Below, piece by piece: positions 8,941-19,810 of a DNA stretch of 64,000 bases; position 1 is the stretch's first letter; each line of letters starts with the position of its first letter. The stretch covers positions 659,582 through 723,581 of the forward strand of contig NZ_VBUT01000001.1 of NCBI RefSeq assembly GCF_005863245.1, written 5' to 3'. Under the pieces are notes generated by a model. It had not been told where the DNA came from. It did no database searches and saw nothing but the letters and a program-made list of their open reading frames with translations. Both the position numbers and the translations under genes were made by a program. This DNA comes from Nocardia cyriacigeorgica (GTDB lineage Bacteria > Actinomycetota > Actinomycetes > Mycobacteriales > Mycobacteriaceae).

Positions 8941-8954
8941 TAGAACGCGTTCTA
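8941..8954. promoter_or_regulatory. Perfect palindromic KstR operator
   Basis: TAGAACGCGTTCTA, an exact and fully symmetric match to TnnAACnnGTTnnA. Its last three bases are the stop codon of the upstream F420-type oxidoreductase, and it lies 11 bp before the start of the degenerate acyl-CoA synthetase. Confidence 0.85.
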
Positions 8955-9989
8955 CGTGCCGACAAGGGGTGCGAGTTTACGCATCTGCTCGGTGTCAGCG
9001 ACCGACACCAACAGCATGGTCACCCCGGCCGCCTCCCAGACGCCGATCTGCTTACGCACCTCGTCCTCGTTGCCGATGATGGTGGTGTCGAGCACCATCT
9101 CATCCGGCACCGCAGCCGCGGCCTCGGCCTTACGACCCGCTCGGAACAGCGTGCCGATCTCCTCGACCTCCTTCTCGTAGCCCATCCGGCGGTAGACCTG
9201 GGCGTGGAAATTGAGCTCGGGGGCGCCCATGCCGCCGATGTAGAGCGACATCACCCAGCGCAGGCGTTCGATCTCGCTCGCCGGGTCGTCGGTGACGATC
9301 ACCTGGGCGCTGGCGGCGATCTCGAAGGTCTCCCTGGTGCGGCGCGCGCCGGCGCGGGCAAAGCCTTCGTCGAGCCATTCGTTGTACATCCCGGCCAGCC
9401 GCGGGGCGTAGTAGATGGCCAGCCAGCCGTCGGCGATCTCGGCGGTCAGCGCGACGTTCTTCGGGCCCTCCGCACCGAGCCAGATCGGCAAATCCGCACG
9501 TAGCGGGTGCACGATCGGCTTGAGCGGCTTACCGAGCCCGGTGGCGCCCGGCCCGGCGTAGGGCAGCGTGTAGTGCGGCCCCTCGCTGACAACGGGCGCC
9601 TCGCGCGCGAGCACCTTGCGGACAATGTCGACGTACTCCCTGGTGCGCTGCAACGGCTTGGCGAACGGTTGTCCGTACCAGCCCTCCACCACCTGCGGGC
9701 CGGAGACGCCGAGCCCGAGAATGGCGCGGCCACCGCTGAGGTGATCGAGGGTCAGCGCGTGCATCGCGGTGGCGGCAGGAGTGCGCGCCGACACTTGCGC
9801 GACCGAGGTACCGAGCCGCACCCGGCTGGTCGACGATCCCCACCAGGCCAGCGGACCGAAGGCGTCCGAGCCCCACGACTCGGCCGCGAACACCGCGTCG
9901 AAGCCCGCCGCCTCGGCGGCCGCGACCAGTTCACCGACATGCTGCGGCGGCGCCGCACCCCAATATCCGAGCTGCAATCCGAACCGCAT
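8952..9989 (-). CDS. LLM-class F420-dependent oxidoreductase (Rv3520c type)
   Basis: 345 residues, luciferase-like monooxygenase fold in the F420-dependent subgroup, orthologous in sequence and neighbourhood to Rv3520c. Visible are the N-terminal MRFGLQLGYWG strand, TLDHLSGGRAILGLGVSGPQ and DLPIWLGAEGPKNV, and a C-terminal VTMLLVSVADTEQM strand. Such enzymes use reduced F420 (or FMN) for hydride transfer; the steroid substrate is not established. It is divergent from the DUF35-ltp4-ltp3 operon with a KstR-type box (10028-10041) between, so it belongs to the same regulon. Confidence 0.88.
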   Translation of the reverse strand: MRFGLQLGYWGAAPPQHVGELVAAAEAAGFDAVFAAESWGSDAFGPLAWWGSSTSRVRLGTSVAQVSARTPAATAMHALTLDHLSGGRAILGLGVSGPQVVEGWYGQPFAKPLQRTREYVDIVRKVLAREAPVVSEGPHYTLPYAGPGATGLGKPLKPIVHPLRADLPIWLGAEGPKNVALTAEIADGWLAIYYAPRLAGMYNEWLDEGFARAGARRTRETFEIAASAQVIVTDDPASEIERLRWVMSLYIGGMGAPELNFHAQVYRRMGYEKEVEEIGTLFRAGRKAEAAAAVPDEMVLDTTIIGNEDEVRKQIGVWEAAGVTMLLVSVADTEQMRKLAPLVGT

Positions 9990-10027
9990 ATCGGTCCCCT
10001 TTCCAATCCACTGCTTGCCAGCAGAAT

Positions 10028-10041
10028 AAGAACCTGTTCTA
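10028..10041. promoter_or_regulatory. KstR-type operator, LLM gene / DUF35-ltp operon
   Basis: AAGAACCTGTTCTA differs from TnnAACnnGTTnnA only at the first base. It lies in the divergent region, 9 bp before the GTG of the DUF35 gene. Confidence 0.75.
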
Positions 10042-10050
10042 CTCGATATC

Positions 10051-11067
10051 GTGACTCATGGGAATACTGCACCCACGGCAATCACGCAGGATCGCCCGCC
10101 GGGATTGAAACCGAGCGACGTACTCAGCGCGCCGCTGCGAATGAAGTTCGACTACACCCGATCGACGGGACCGACCATCGGAAAGTTCCTGACCGGGCTG
10201 CGCGAACGCCGCGTCGTCGGCGTGCGCGGTTCCGACGGCCGGGTCCTCGTACCGCCGTCCGAATACGACCCGGTGACAGCCGATCCGCTCAGCGAGTTCG
10301 TCGACGTCGCCGATGTCGGCACGGTCGTCTCCTGGAGCTGGGTGCGTGATCCACTGCCGGGTCAGCCCTTCGACCGGCCGTTCGCGTACGCGCTGATCAA
10401 GCTCGACGGCGCCGATACCGCGCTGCTGCACGCGGTGGACGTGGCGAGCCCGGACGAGATCAGCACCGGCATGCGGGTTCGCGCGCGCTGGGCCGCCGAG
10501 ACCACCGGCACCATCCACGACATCGCCTGCTTCGAACCCGGCGAAACCTCCACCGCCGGTGAGCGAACCGGGGATGCCGAGGCCGAGCCGGTCACCATGC
10601 TGGTGACGCCGGTGGACATGAGCTACAAGCACACGGCCTCCCCGCAGGAGACGGTGTACCTGCGTGGACTCAAGGAAGGCAAGCTGATCGGCGGCCGCAC
10701 CGACGCCGGCGGCAAGGTCTACTTCCCGCCGCGCGGCGCCAACCCCACCGACGGCAGGCCCACCGACGACATGGTGGAGCTGGCCGACACCGGCACCGTC
10801 ACCACCTTCTGCATCGTCAACGTGCCGTTCCTCGGCCAGCGGATCAAGCCGCCCTACGTGGCCGCCTATGTGCTGCTCGACGGCGCCGATATCCCGGTAC
10901 TGCACCTGGTGCTCGGCTGCGCGGCCGAGGACGTCCGGATGGGCATGCGGGTGCGCGCGGTGTGGAAGCCGCGCGAGGAGTGGGGATACGGACTGGAGAA
11001 CGTCGACCACTTCGAGCCCTCCGGCGAGCCGGATGCCGATTACGACACCTACAAGCATCACCTGTGA
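10051..11067 (+). CDS. Tandem DUF35/OB-fold protein, Rv3521 type (Ltp partner)
   Basis: 338 residues with two consecutive DUF35-like units. Each opens with a zinc-ribbon-like turn (RVVGVRGSDGRVLVPPSEYD near 56-75; LIGGRTDAGGKVYFPP in the second half) in which the usual cysteines are replaced, followed by an OB-fold part (FAYALIKLDGADTALLHAV and YVAAYVLLDGADIPVLHLV). DUF35 proteins bind SCP-x-type thiolases, as in the ChsH2-Ltp2 retro-aldolase, so this is the likely partner of Ltp4/Ltp3 encoded directly downstream. GTG 10051 is used because the RPPGLKPSDVL segment looks conserved; an ATG at 10141 is an alternative. Confidence 0.85.
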   Translation: MTHGNTAPTAITQDRPPGLKPSDVLSAPLRMKFDYTRSTGPTIGKFLTGLRERRVVGVRGSDGRVLVPPSEYDPVTADPLSEFVDVADVGTVVSWSWVRDPLPGQPFDRPFAYALIKLDGADTALLHAVDVASPDEISTGMRVRARWAAETTGTIHDIACFEPGETSTAGERTGDAEAEPVTMLVTPVDMSYKHTASPQETVYLRGLKEGKLIGGRTDAGGKVYFPPRGANPTDGRPTDDMVELADTGTVTTFCIVNVPFLGQRIKPPYVAAYVLLDGADIPVLHLVLGCAAEDVRMGMRVRAVWKPREEWGYGLENVDHFEPSGEPDADYDTYKHHL

Positions 11068-11079
11068 GAGGGCTCCCGA

Positions 11080-12143
11080 GTGACCATCACCGAGCGTTCG
11101 ACCGATAACGCCACCGACATCGCCGTCGTCGGCTTCGCGCACGCACCCCATGTGCGGGAGACCTTCGGCACCACCAATGGCGTGGAGATGCTGCAACCGT
11201 GTTTCCAGCAGCTCTACGACCAGCTCGGCATCACCAAGTCCGATATCGACTTCTGGTGCTCGGGTTCCTCCGATTACCTTGCCGGACGGGCCTTCTCGTT
11301 CATCTCTGCGGTCGACTCGATCGGCGCGGTGCCGCCGATCAACGAATCGCATGTCGAGATGGACGCGGCCTGGGCCCTCTACGAGGCGTGGGTGAAACTG
11401 CGGTCCGGTCAGGCCCGCACCGCGCTGGTGTACGGCTTCGGCAAGTCCTCCGCCGGCACCCTGCGTCAGGTTCTGTCGATGCAGCTGGATCCGTATCTGG
11501 TGACGCCGCTGTGGCCGGATTCGCTGTCCATCGCGGGCTTGCAGGCCAGGGCCGGTCTGGACGCCGGTCGCTGGAGCGAACGCGATATGGCCGCCGTTTC
11601 GCAGGCGCATCGCGCCGACGGGACTTCCATCGACGACCTGCTGGCGGCGCCGTATGTCGCCGACCCGCTGCGTGAACACGATTGCGCCCCCATCACCGAC
11701 GGGGCCGCGGCCATCGTGCTCGCGGTGGGCGACCGGGCCCGCGAACTGTGCGAGCGCCCGGCCTGGATCACCGGCATGGCGCATCGGATCGACTCGTCGG
11801 TGCTGGGCGGGCGTGATCTGACCGTCTCGCCGTCGACGCAGGCCGCCGCCGAGGCGGTGACCGGCGGCGACACCAGCGGTTTCGATATCGCCGAGCTGCA
11901 CGCTCCGTTCAGCCATCAGGAATTGATCCTCGCCGAGGCGATCGGCCTGGACAAGCGCACCAGGATCAATCCCTCCGGCGGCGCGCTGGCCGGTAATCCG
12001 ATGTTCGCGGCCGGACTCGAGCGCATCGGCTTCGCGGCGCGCGAAATCATGGCGGGCACCGCCGATCGTGCCCTCGCCCACGCCACCAGCGGGCCCGCGC
12101 TGCAACAAAACCTTGTGACCGTTCTGGATTCGGAGGCTGGCCG

Positions 12144-12147
<4 letters not shown>
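11080..12147 (+). CDS. ltp4: Thiolase-fold lipid-transfer protein Ltp4
   Basis: 355 residues, SCP-x/thiolase superfamily, orthologue of Rv3522. In Rhodococcus, ltp3 and ltp4 are required for degrading C24-branched sterol side chains (known), which fits a retro-aldol reaction. The region that normally holds the nucleophilic cysteine reads INESHVEMDAAWALYEAWV, with no Cys in the expected CxSG context, so it is probably a lyase and not a classical thiolase. A late NPSGGALAGNPMFAAGLERI motif is retained. Its ATGA overlap with ltp3 implies translational coupling and probable heteromer formation. Confidence 0.88.
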
Positions 12148-13309
<1,162 letters not shown>

Positions 13310-13313
<4 letters not shown>

Positions 13314-14185
13314 AGTTCACCCTCGGCATCGCGCTGAGCCCGCTCGATCAACTCACCGAGCTGGCCAAGACCGCGGAGGAATGCGGGTTCTCCTCCATCG
13401 CCCTGCCCGATTCGCTGTTCTACATGAAAACGGCCGAGGCGAAATACCCCTACACCCCGGACGGCAGCCGCTTCTGGGGCCCGGAGACCCCGTGGGTGGA
13501 TCCGCTGATCGGGGCCACCGCCATGGCCGCGGTGACCAGCCGCATCCGCTTCTACACCAATGTGCTCAAGCTCGGTTCCCGCAATCCGCTGCTGCTGGCC
13601 CGCCAGGTCGGCTCGGTGGCGAACATGTCCGGTAACCGCTTCGGCTTCGGTGTCGGAATCGGCTGGGCGCCGGAGGAATTCGAATGGTGCGGGGTGCCGT
13701 TCCAGCGGCGCGGCGCCAGGGTGGACGAGATGATCGAGGTCATCAAGCTGGTACTCGGCGGCGGGATGGTCGAGTACCACGGCGAGTTCTTCGACTTCGA
13801 CCCGTTGCAGATGAGTCCGGCTCCGAGCGAACCGGTGCCGTTCTATATCGGCGGCCACACCGACGCCGCGCTGCGCCGGGCGGCGCGGGTCGGTGACGGC
13901 TGGACCTCGGCCATGATGAAGTTCGACCAGCTGTGCGAGACCATCGAGACGCTGGGACAGCTGCGCGCCGAATACGGCCGGGCCGAGGAGCCCTTCGAAA
14001 TCCAGGCGGTGTGCATCGACAAGTTCGGTCGCTCGGGCTATCAGGATCTGGCCGATGCGGGCGTCACCGATGCGATCGTGGTGCCGTGGCTGATGGACGG
14101 CATCGGCTTCGACGGTGAGCTGTCGGCCAAGCAGGAGTCGCTGCGCAAGTTCGCCGCGGCCAATATCGACGATCCGATCGTCTGA
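13310..14185 (+). CDS. LLM-class F420-dependent oxidoreductase in the ltp operon
   Basis: 291 residues, luciferase-like fold. It has the N-terminal MKFTLGIALSPLDQLTELAK, NRFGFGVGIGWAPEEFEW and PFYIGGHTDAALRRAARVGD segments typical of this F420-dependent family. Start ATG 13310 overlaps the ltp3 stop. Its place between ltp3 and a ketosteroid-isomerase-like gene suggests a redox step on a C24-branched side-chain or ring intermediate; substrate unknown. It is distinct in sequence from the LLM gene at 8952-9989. Confidence 0.85.
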
Positions 14186-14200
14186 GCCGGAAGGACAACC

Positions 14201-14629
14201 ATGACCGTCGAGTCCTCCCCCATCACCGATCACCCGGCGCGCGCCGCCGGCCTGGCCTCCCAGGCGGCGGTGCGAGCGCGCGACAAGAACGCCTGGCTGG
14301 AGCTGTTCGCCGAGGACGGCATCGTCGAGGATCCGATCGGGCCGTCCGGTTTCGATCCGGAGGGCCGCGGCCACCGCGGTCGCGATGCCATCTCGGCCTT
14401 CTGGGACAAGGCGATCGCGGCCACCGAATCGATCGAGTTCCTGTTCGGCGACTCGTTCGCCTGCGGTTCGGAGGTCGCGTTCACCGGCCTCATTCGCAGC
14501 ACCCTCGGCGGGCATGTGATCGATGCCGAGGGCGTGTTCACCTATCGCGTGGACGAGGCGGGCAAGATCGCCGCCTTGCGCGCGTACTGGGAGGTCGATC
14601 GGGCCATGAAGACGGCGCGACCGGCCTGA
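14201..14629 (+). CDS. Ketosteroid-isomerase-like SnoaL/NTF2-fold protein
   Basis: 142 residues. The segment ELFAEDGIVEDPIG (35-47) aligns with the active-site strand of bacterial delta5-3-ketosteroid isomerase, placing D44 on the catalytic Asp38. The oxyanion-hole Tyr14 and Asp99 of that enzyme appear replaced (Ser20 and a non-acidic residue), so activity as a true KSI is uncertain. It is the last gene of the DUF35-ltp4-ltp3-LLM operon, 15 bp after the LLM stop, and is followed by an 18-bp-stem terminator. A role in steroid double-bond isomerisation or ligand binding is an inference from family and context. Confidence 0.8.
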   Translation: MTVESSPITDHPARAAGLASQAAVRARDKNAWLELFAEDGIVEDPIGPSGFDPEGRGHRGRDAISAFWDKAIAATESIEFLFGDSFACGSEVAFTGLIRSTLGGHVIDAEGVFTYRVDEAGKIAALRAYWEVDRAMKTARPA

Positions 14630-14639
14630 AGCACCGACA

Positions 14640-14680
14640 ACGACGATGCCCCCTCGATCCGTTCGAGGGGGCATCGTCGT
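14640..14680. terminator. Bidirectional hairpin terminator, KSI-like gene / cyp125
   Basis: Perfect 18-bp stem with a 5-nt loop, in the 63-bp convergent gap between the KSI-like gene and cyp125. It is the strongest hairpin in the window. Confidence 0.85.
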
Positions 14681-14692
14681 GTGTGGCCGTGT

Positions 14693-15964
14693 TCAGCTGC
14701 CGGTCTGGCCGGTGACCGGGCAGGTCTTGTAGTCGACCGGGAATTCCTTGATGCCGTTGAGCCAGCCCGAACGCAGCCGCTTGGCGTCACCGAGCTTGCT
14801 GATATCGGGCAGATGATCGGCGATCGCATTGAAAATCAGATCGACCTCGAGCCGGGCCAGGTTCGCACCGATACAGAAATGCGCGCCGGTGCCGCCGAAG
14901 GACAGATGCTGATTGTCCTCGCGCATGATGTCGAACTTCTCCGGATTCTCGAAGACGTCCTCGTCGAAGTTGGCCGAGCGGTACAGCATGACCACCCGCT
15001 GCCCCTTTTTGATCTGCACGCCGCCGAGCTCCACATCCTCGAGCGCGGTGCGCTGGAACGACGTCACCGGGGTGGCCCAGCGGATGATCTCGTCGGCGGC
15101 CGTGGCCGGGCGCTCCTTTTTGAACAGCTCCCACTGATCGGGGTGATCGAGGAACGCCATCATGCCTTGGGTGATGGCATTGCGGGTGGTCTCGTTACCC
15201 GCCACCGCCAGCATGATGACGAAGAAGCCGAATTCCTCTTCCGAGAGCTTGTCGCCGTCGATATCGGCCTCGATCAATGTGGTCACGATGTCGTCGGCCG
15301 GACATTTCTTGCGATCGGCGGCCATCTGGTAGGCGTAGCCGAGAATTTCCGCGGACGCCACCACCGGATCGGCGTCGTTGTCGGGGTCGTCGTACCCGGT
15401 CATCTCGTTCGACCAGCGGAAGACCTTCATCCGGTCTTCCTGCGGAACACCGATCAGCTCGGCGATGGCCTGCAACGGCAGCTCGCACGCGATCTGGGTG
15501 ACGAAGTCGCCAGATCCGGCCTCGGCGGCCGCCTTCACGATCCCCTCCGCGCGGGCCGACAGCTCGGCGCGCAGGCTGTTGATCGCACGCGGGGTGAAGC
15601 CACGAGAAATGATCTTGCGCAGTTTGGTGTGCTCGGGGGCGTCCTTGTTGATCAGGACGAATCGTTGCAGCTCGATCTGTTCCCGGGTGATGTCGTCGTT
15701 GAATCGCGGGATCGCGGTGTTCTCGTAGGTGGAGAACACGTCGCTGCGCCGCGAGACCTCCTTGACATCGGCGTGCTTGCTGACGACCCAGAATCCGTCG
15801 TCGTGGAAACCGCCCACTTCCGGCGGCTGCGGATTCCACCAGATCGGTGCGGCCCGGCGCAGCTCGGCGAATTCCTCGACCGGGATGCGGTGGGCATAGA
15901 TTTCGGGATCGGTGACGTCGAATCCGTCCGGCAGATCGGGCCGGACCGTTCGAGGGGCTACCAC
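14693..15964 (-). CDS. cyp125: Steroid C26-monooxygenase CYP125
   Basis: Cytochrome P450 of 423 residues, orthologue of Rv3545c. It oxidises the terminal side-chain carbon of cholesterol/cholestenone to the C26 acid, the entry step of side-chain degradation. Visible are the I-helix AGNETT (255-260), the ExxR pair E292/R295 in DEIIRW, and the haem loop FGGTGAHFCIGANLAR with ligand C364. The start is GTG 15964, preceded by AAGGAGG at 6 bp; the longer frame to 16039 runs into the operator. It is divergent from fadA5 with two KstR boxes between. Electrons probably come from a ferredoxin such as FdxD. Confidence 0.95.
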   Translation of the reverse strand: MVAPRTVRPDLPDGFDVTDPEIYAHRIPVEEFAELRRAAPIWWNPQPPEVGGFHDDGFWVVSKHADVKEVSRRSDVFSTYENTAIPRFNDDITREQIELQRFVLINKDAPEHTKLRKIISRGFTPRAINSLRAELSARAEGIVKAAAEAGSGDFVTQIACELPLQAIAELIGVPQEDRMKVFRWSNEMTGYDDPDNDADPVVASAEILGYAYQMAADRKKCPADDIVTTLIEADIDGDKLSEEEFGFFVIMLAVAGNETTRNAITQGMMAFLDHPDQWELFKKERPATAADEIIRWATPVTSFQRTALEDVELGGVQIKKGQRVVMLYRSANFDEDVFENPEKFDIMREDNQHLSFGGTGAHFCIGANLARLEVDLIFNAIADHLPDISKLGDAKRLRSGWLNGIKEFPVDYKTCPVTGQTGS

Positions 15965-16031
15965 CAGCGGCCTCCTTAAGAGAGTGCACAACCAAGCCGA
16001 GCCGAGCACCAGGTGCATCCATCGACAACAC

Positions 16032-16045
16032 TGGAACACGTTCTA
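16032..16045. promoter_or_regulatory. KstR operator, cyp125 side
   Basis: TGGAACACGTTCTA, an exact match to TnnAACnnGTTnnA, 67 bp upstream of the cyp125 start. Confidence 0.85.
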
Positions 16046-16103
16046 CAATTATTGAAGCACAGGCGGGAAAACTAGGAAAGAAACCGGACAGATCCGCCGG
16101 TGA

Positions 16104-17315
<1,212 letters not shown>

Positions 17316-17677
17316 GGCTTTCAACCAATTCCCCGGTGTAACTTGAACGTTCATCTCGGAGGCGGCAAAACGTGTCGTACGCCACACAAAGTCCGGTACA
17401 GAGGACTAGATGAGATGTCAGCTAACTTGCGGCTACCGCCGGTCCGGCGGGCAAGACCCCCGCGACGGGCTAGAACTTGCTGGCCGGACGGCTCCACAAG
17501 AGCCGTTGGTGGAACCCGCAAACGCCACGCTCGGAGCCTCTGCACTGGATACCGACCTGGAAGCTTCAAGGAAATTCGGAATCAGGCGTAGGTTTTCAGT
17601 TACTGAGCCGCTAATATCAATGATACGTATCCGAGATAACGACTGTTAGTACAGCGAAGGGAATTGGGCGGCTCACA
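17316..17677. other. 362-bp non-coding stretch before the EspR-like gene
   Basis: No convincing gene. Frames here are short and lack normal codon use. A region around 17600-17650 is locally less GC-rich (ATATCAATGATACGTATCCG) and may hold the promoter of the EspR-like gene. A small inverted repeat GGCTCCACAAGAGCC lies near 17490. It is otherwise unexplained and may be a long 5' leader. Confidence 0.4.
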
Positions 17678-18094
17678 ATGGCTGATTTCGCGGCGCGGCT
17701 GAACAAGCTGTTCGAAACCGTGCATCCCCCGGGGCGTAAGCCGCACACCAACGCGGAGGTCGCAGCCGCGCTGACGGCTTCAGGACATCCGATCTCCAAA
17801 CCGTACCTGTCGCAGTTGCGGTCCGGTCAGCGGACCAATCCGTCGGACGAGACGGTGGCCGCGTTGGCGAAGTTCTTCAAGGTCAAGCCGGACTACTTCT
17901 TCAACGACATCTACGCCGCCAAGATCGACCACGATCTGGAACTGCTGTCTCAGTTGCAGGGGTACGGGCTGCGCCGACTGTCCAGCCGGGCGTTCGACCT
18001 GTCCGAAGAATCGCAGAATCTGCTCACGTCCATGGCGGAGAAGCTCCGGGCAAGCGAAGGTCTGCCCGAAGTTCCTCCGGACGGGACCGAATAG
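17678..18094 (+). CDS. espR: EspR-like nucleoid-associated HTH regulator
   Basis: 138 residues, close in sequence and length to Rv3849 EspR, an XRE-fold DNA-binding protein that acts as a nucleoid-associated regulator of ESX-1 and cell-wall genes in M. tuberculosis. The N-terminal FAARLNKLFETVHPPGRKPH, the helix-turn-helix around SKPYLSQLRSGQRTNPSDET and the C-terminal dimerisation helices (LRRLSSRAFDLSEESQNLL) are recognisable. It is a single gene with a long upstream region and its own terminator. It is convergent with an operon encoding a secreted repeat protein. Orthology is likely, but the targets here are unknown. Confidence 0.85.
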   Translation: MADFAARLNKLFETVHPPGRKPHTNAEVAAALTASGHPISKPYLSQLRSGQRTNPSDETVAALAKFFKVKPDYFFNDIYAAKIDHDLELLSQLQGYGLRRLSSRAFDLSEESQNLLTSMAEKLRASEGLPEVPPDGTE

Positions 18095-18107
18095 GCTCTC
18101 ACACACC

Positions 18108-18144
18108 ACAACACAGTGCGGCCCGCCGGGTCGCACTGTGTTGT
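18108..18144. terminator. Hairpin terminator after the EspR-like gene
   Basis: 13-bp perfect stem (ACAACACAGTGCG and its complement) 13 bp after the stop codon, followed by GTTATG. Confidence 0.75.
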
Positions 18145-18257
18145 GTTATGCGATCGGTGCCACCACGTAGCGAGCACCCGTTGGCACATGGCCGAAAACC
18201 GCTGTCCCGGAGCGTGAGCCGCGCCGGGCCAGCGGTCGGGCCGAAGGGTCCGCCGGA

Positions 18258-19292
18258 TCAGGGCCGCGGCTGGGCGGCGGCCGGCTTCTTCTGCTGCTCG
18301 CGCGCGGTGGTGTCGAAGGCCTGTGCGATCGCACTGACCCAGCCACGCGGGCTCACACCCTCGGGCGGTGCGATCCAGCGAGCATCGACCACCACATCGC
18401 CGAGCGGATTACGCGCCCACCGGGCCACCCGGTCGGCGCGCTGGGTCACCGAGTCCGGCGGATCACCGGCCGACACGATCTGCACACCACCGCCCGACTG
18501 GAGATAGAGCGCGTCCATGATCTGCGCCACCCGGTCGGAAGCCTTCAACTGCGTGGAGGTGCCGCCCTGTTCGTGGGCCACCACCTCGGGGAAACGTTTC
18601 ACCAGCACCCGGTGCAGCAGCTCGATACGCCGCAGCAACAGCCGCGCCCGCACCCACAACTCGATGACGATCCACACCGCGCCGAACGCGATCAACAGGC
18701 TCGCGATCTGCCAGGCCGGCCAACCCCAGTCCGCCGCACCGGGTTTCGCGCGCGAGGCATCGATGGCGGCACGCCGGATCTCGAGCACCGCGAGCACGGC
18801 CACCAGCGCGGTGCCCGCGGTGTAGATCGCGATACCGCGACCGAGCGCGGTCCAGTCCAGATTGCGCAGGCCGGTGACGACGATGAAAAGCCCGCCGAGC
18901 GCGACGATCACCCAGCCGAACACATGCGTCCAGGCCAGGGTCGCCGCGGCCGCGGCCGCACCGACCGCGTAGATCGCCAACGCGATCTGGCGCAGGTTGC
19001 GCCGCGACACCACCGGCCAGGCCGCCGAGGCGACCACCGAGGTGGCCGTGGTGAACAGCAGCCAGGCCGCGACGACGACACCGTCGGACAGCATGCCCGA
19101 GCGCAGGCCCTCCGGTAGCAGGTTGTCGACCGCGAGCCCGACGTCGGGAATCGCGACCGTGGCGGCGAGCGCGACCGCGGCGACCGCGATCACGATGGCC
19201 ACCCGGGCGGTGGTCGCCGGCTTGACCAGCACCCGCCCCACCCGCGCACCGGCTGCCACCCAGACCAGCATGGCCGTCAACCAGAAGGTCAT
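18258..19292 (-). CDS. Polytopic membrane protein (DUF6545/MAB_1171c-like)
   Basis: 344 residues. The first about 215 hold several hydrophobic segments (MTFWLTAMLVWVAAGA; ATTARVAIVIAVAAVALAA; VVVAAWLLFTTATSVVASA; IALAIYAVGAAAAAATLAW; a segment around GWVIVALGGLFIVVTG; ALVAVLAVLEI; ASLLIAFGAVWIVIELWV), followed by a soluble tail of about 130 residues. This layout matches the MAB_1171c-like proteins of actinobacteria that are encoded with ImmA/IrrE peptidases, as here: the start overlaps the peptidase stop (ATGA). Function unknown; a membrane partner or target of the peptidase is plausible. Confidence 0.75.
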   Translation of the reverse strand: MTFWLTAMLVWVAAGARVGRVLVKPATTARVAIVIAVAAVALAATVAIPDVGLAVDNLLPEGLRSGMLSDGVVVAAWLLFTTATSVVASAAWPVVSRRNLRQIALAIYAVGAAAAAATLAWTHVFGWVIVALGGLFIVVTGLRNLDWTALGRGIAIYTAGTALVAVLAVLEIRRAAIDASRAKPGAADWGWPAWQIASLLIAFGAVWIVIELWVRARLLLRRIELLHRVLVKRFPEVVAHEQGGTSTQLKASDRVAQIMDALYLQSGGGVQIVSAGDPPDSVTQRADRVARWARNPLGDVVVDARWIAPPEGVSPRGWVSAIAQAFDTTAREQQKKPAAAQPRP

Positions 19293-19804
19293 CCGAGAGC
19301 CTCATCGAATCGAAGGACCGAGACGCCCGCGCCCCGGTTGTTGAATACGCGCAGCCGCGTCATCAGCATCGCGGCGAAGGTCTCGGCCTCCCATTCGGCC
19401 TGCTCGTCCTCGCCGTCGTCGACGATCTGCTGGTGGGCGCGCTGACTCAGCATGTAGGCGATCAGATCGTCGCTGGCCTCGAGCGTCACCTCCGGCGCGG
19501 GCGCACCCTCGTGGTCGAACACGATGTGCCCGAGTTCGTGGGCGAGAGTGTGCTCGCGGCTGGGCAGCGCGGTGGCCAGCACGATCACGTCCTTGTCCGG
19601 ATAGAAGCGGCGCTGACCGCAGACGCCGGGGCCGAGGTCGGCGTCGGCGATCTCGATCATCCGTTTGCGTTCGGCGGCGATGGCGAGCACCACCTCGTCG
19701 AGGGTGGTGGCGTCGAAATCGGCGGCGACCGCGCAGACCGCGTCCACGGCCGCGGCCACCCGTCGGTAGGACCGCGAACCGCTCTGCGCCTTACTCTGTG
19801 TCAT
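19289..19804 (-). CDS. ImmA/IrrE family metallo-endopeptidase
   Basis: 171 residues. The zinc-binding HELGH motif is at 89-93 (TLAHELGHIVFDHEG) and a downstream EAETFAAMLM segment can provide the third ligand, as in ImmA/IrrE peptidases that cleave XRE-type repressors or stress regulators. ATG 19804 is used; an in-frame GTG lies one codon upstream. It is the middle gene of a three-gene operon, 6 bp after the secreted repeat protein and overlapping the membrane protein. No XRE repressor is in the same operon; the nearest is the convergent EspR-like gene. Confidence 0.85.
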   Translation of the reverse strand: MTQSKAQSGSRSYRRVAAAVDAVCAVAADFDATTLDEVVLAIAAERKRMIEIADADLGPGVCGQRRFYPDKDVIVLATALPSREHTLAHELGHIVFDHEGAPAPEVTLEASDDLIAYMLSQRAHQQIVDDGEDEQAEWEAETFAAMLMTRLRVFNNRGAGVSVLRFDEALG

Positions 19805-19810
19805 CACCGA

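Noticed and set aside
10039..12108. 689-codon minus-strand frame opposite the DUF35 and ltp4 genes
   Set aside because: Antisense shadow caused by high GC3 in the real plus-strand genes.
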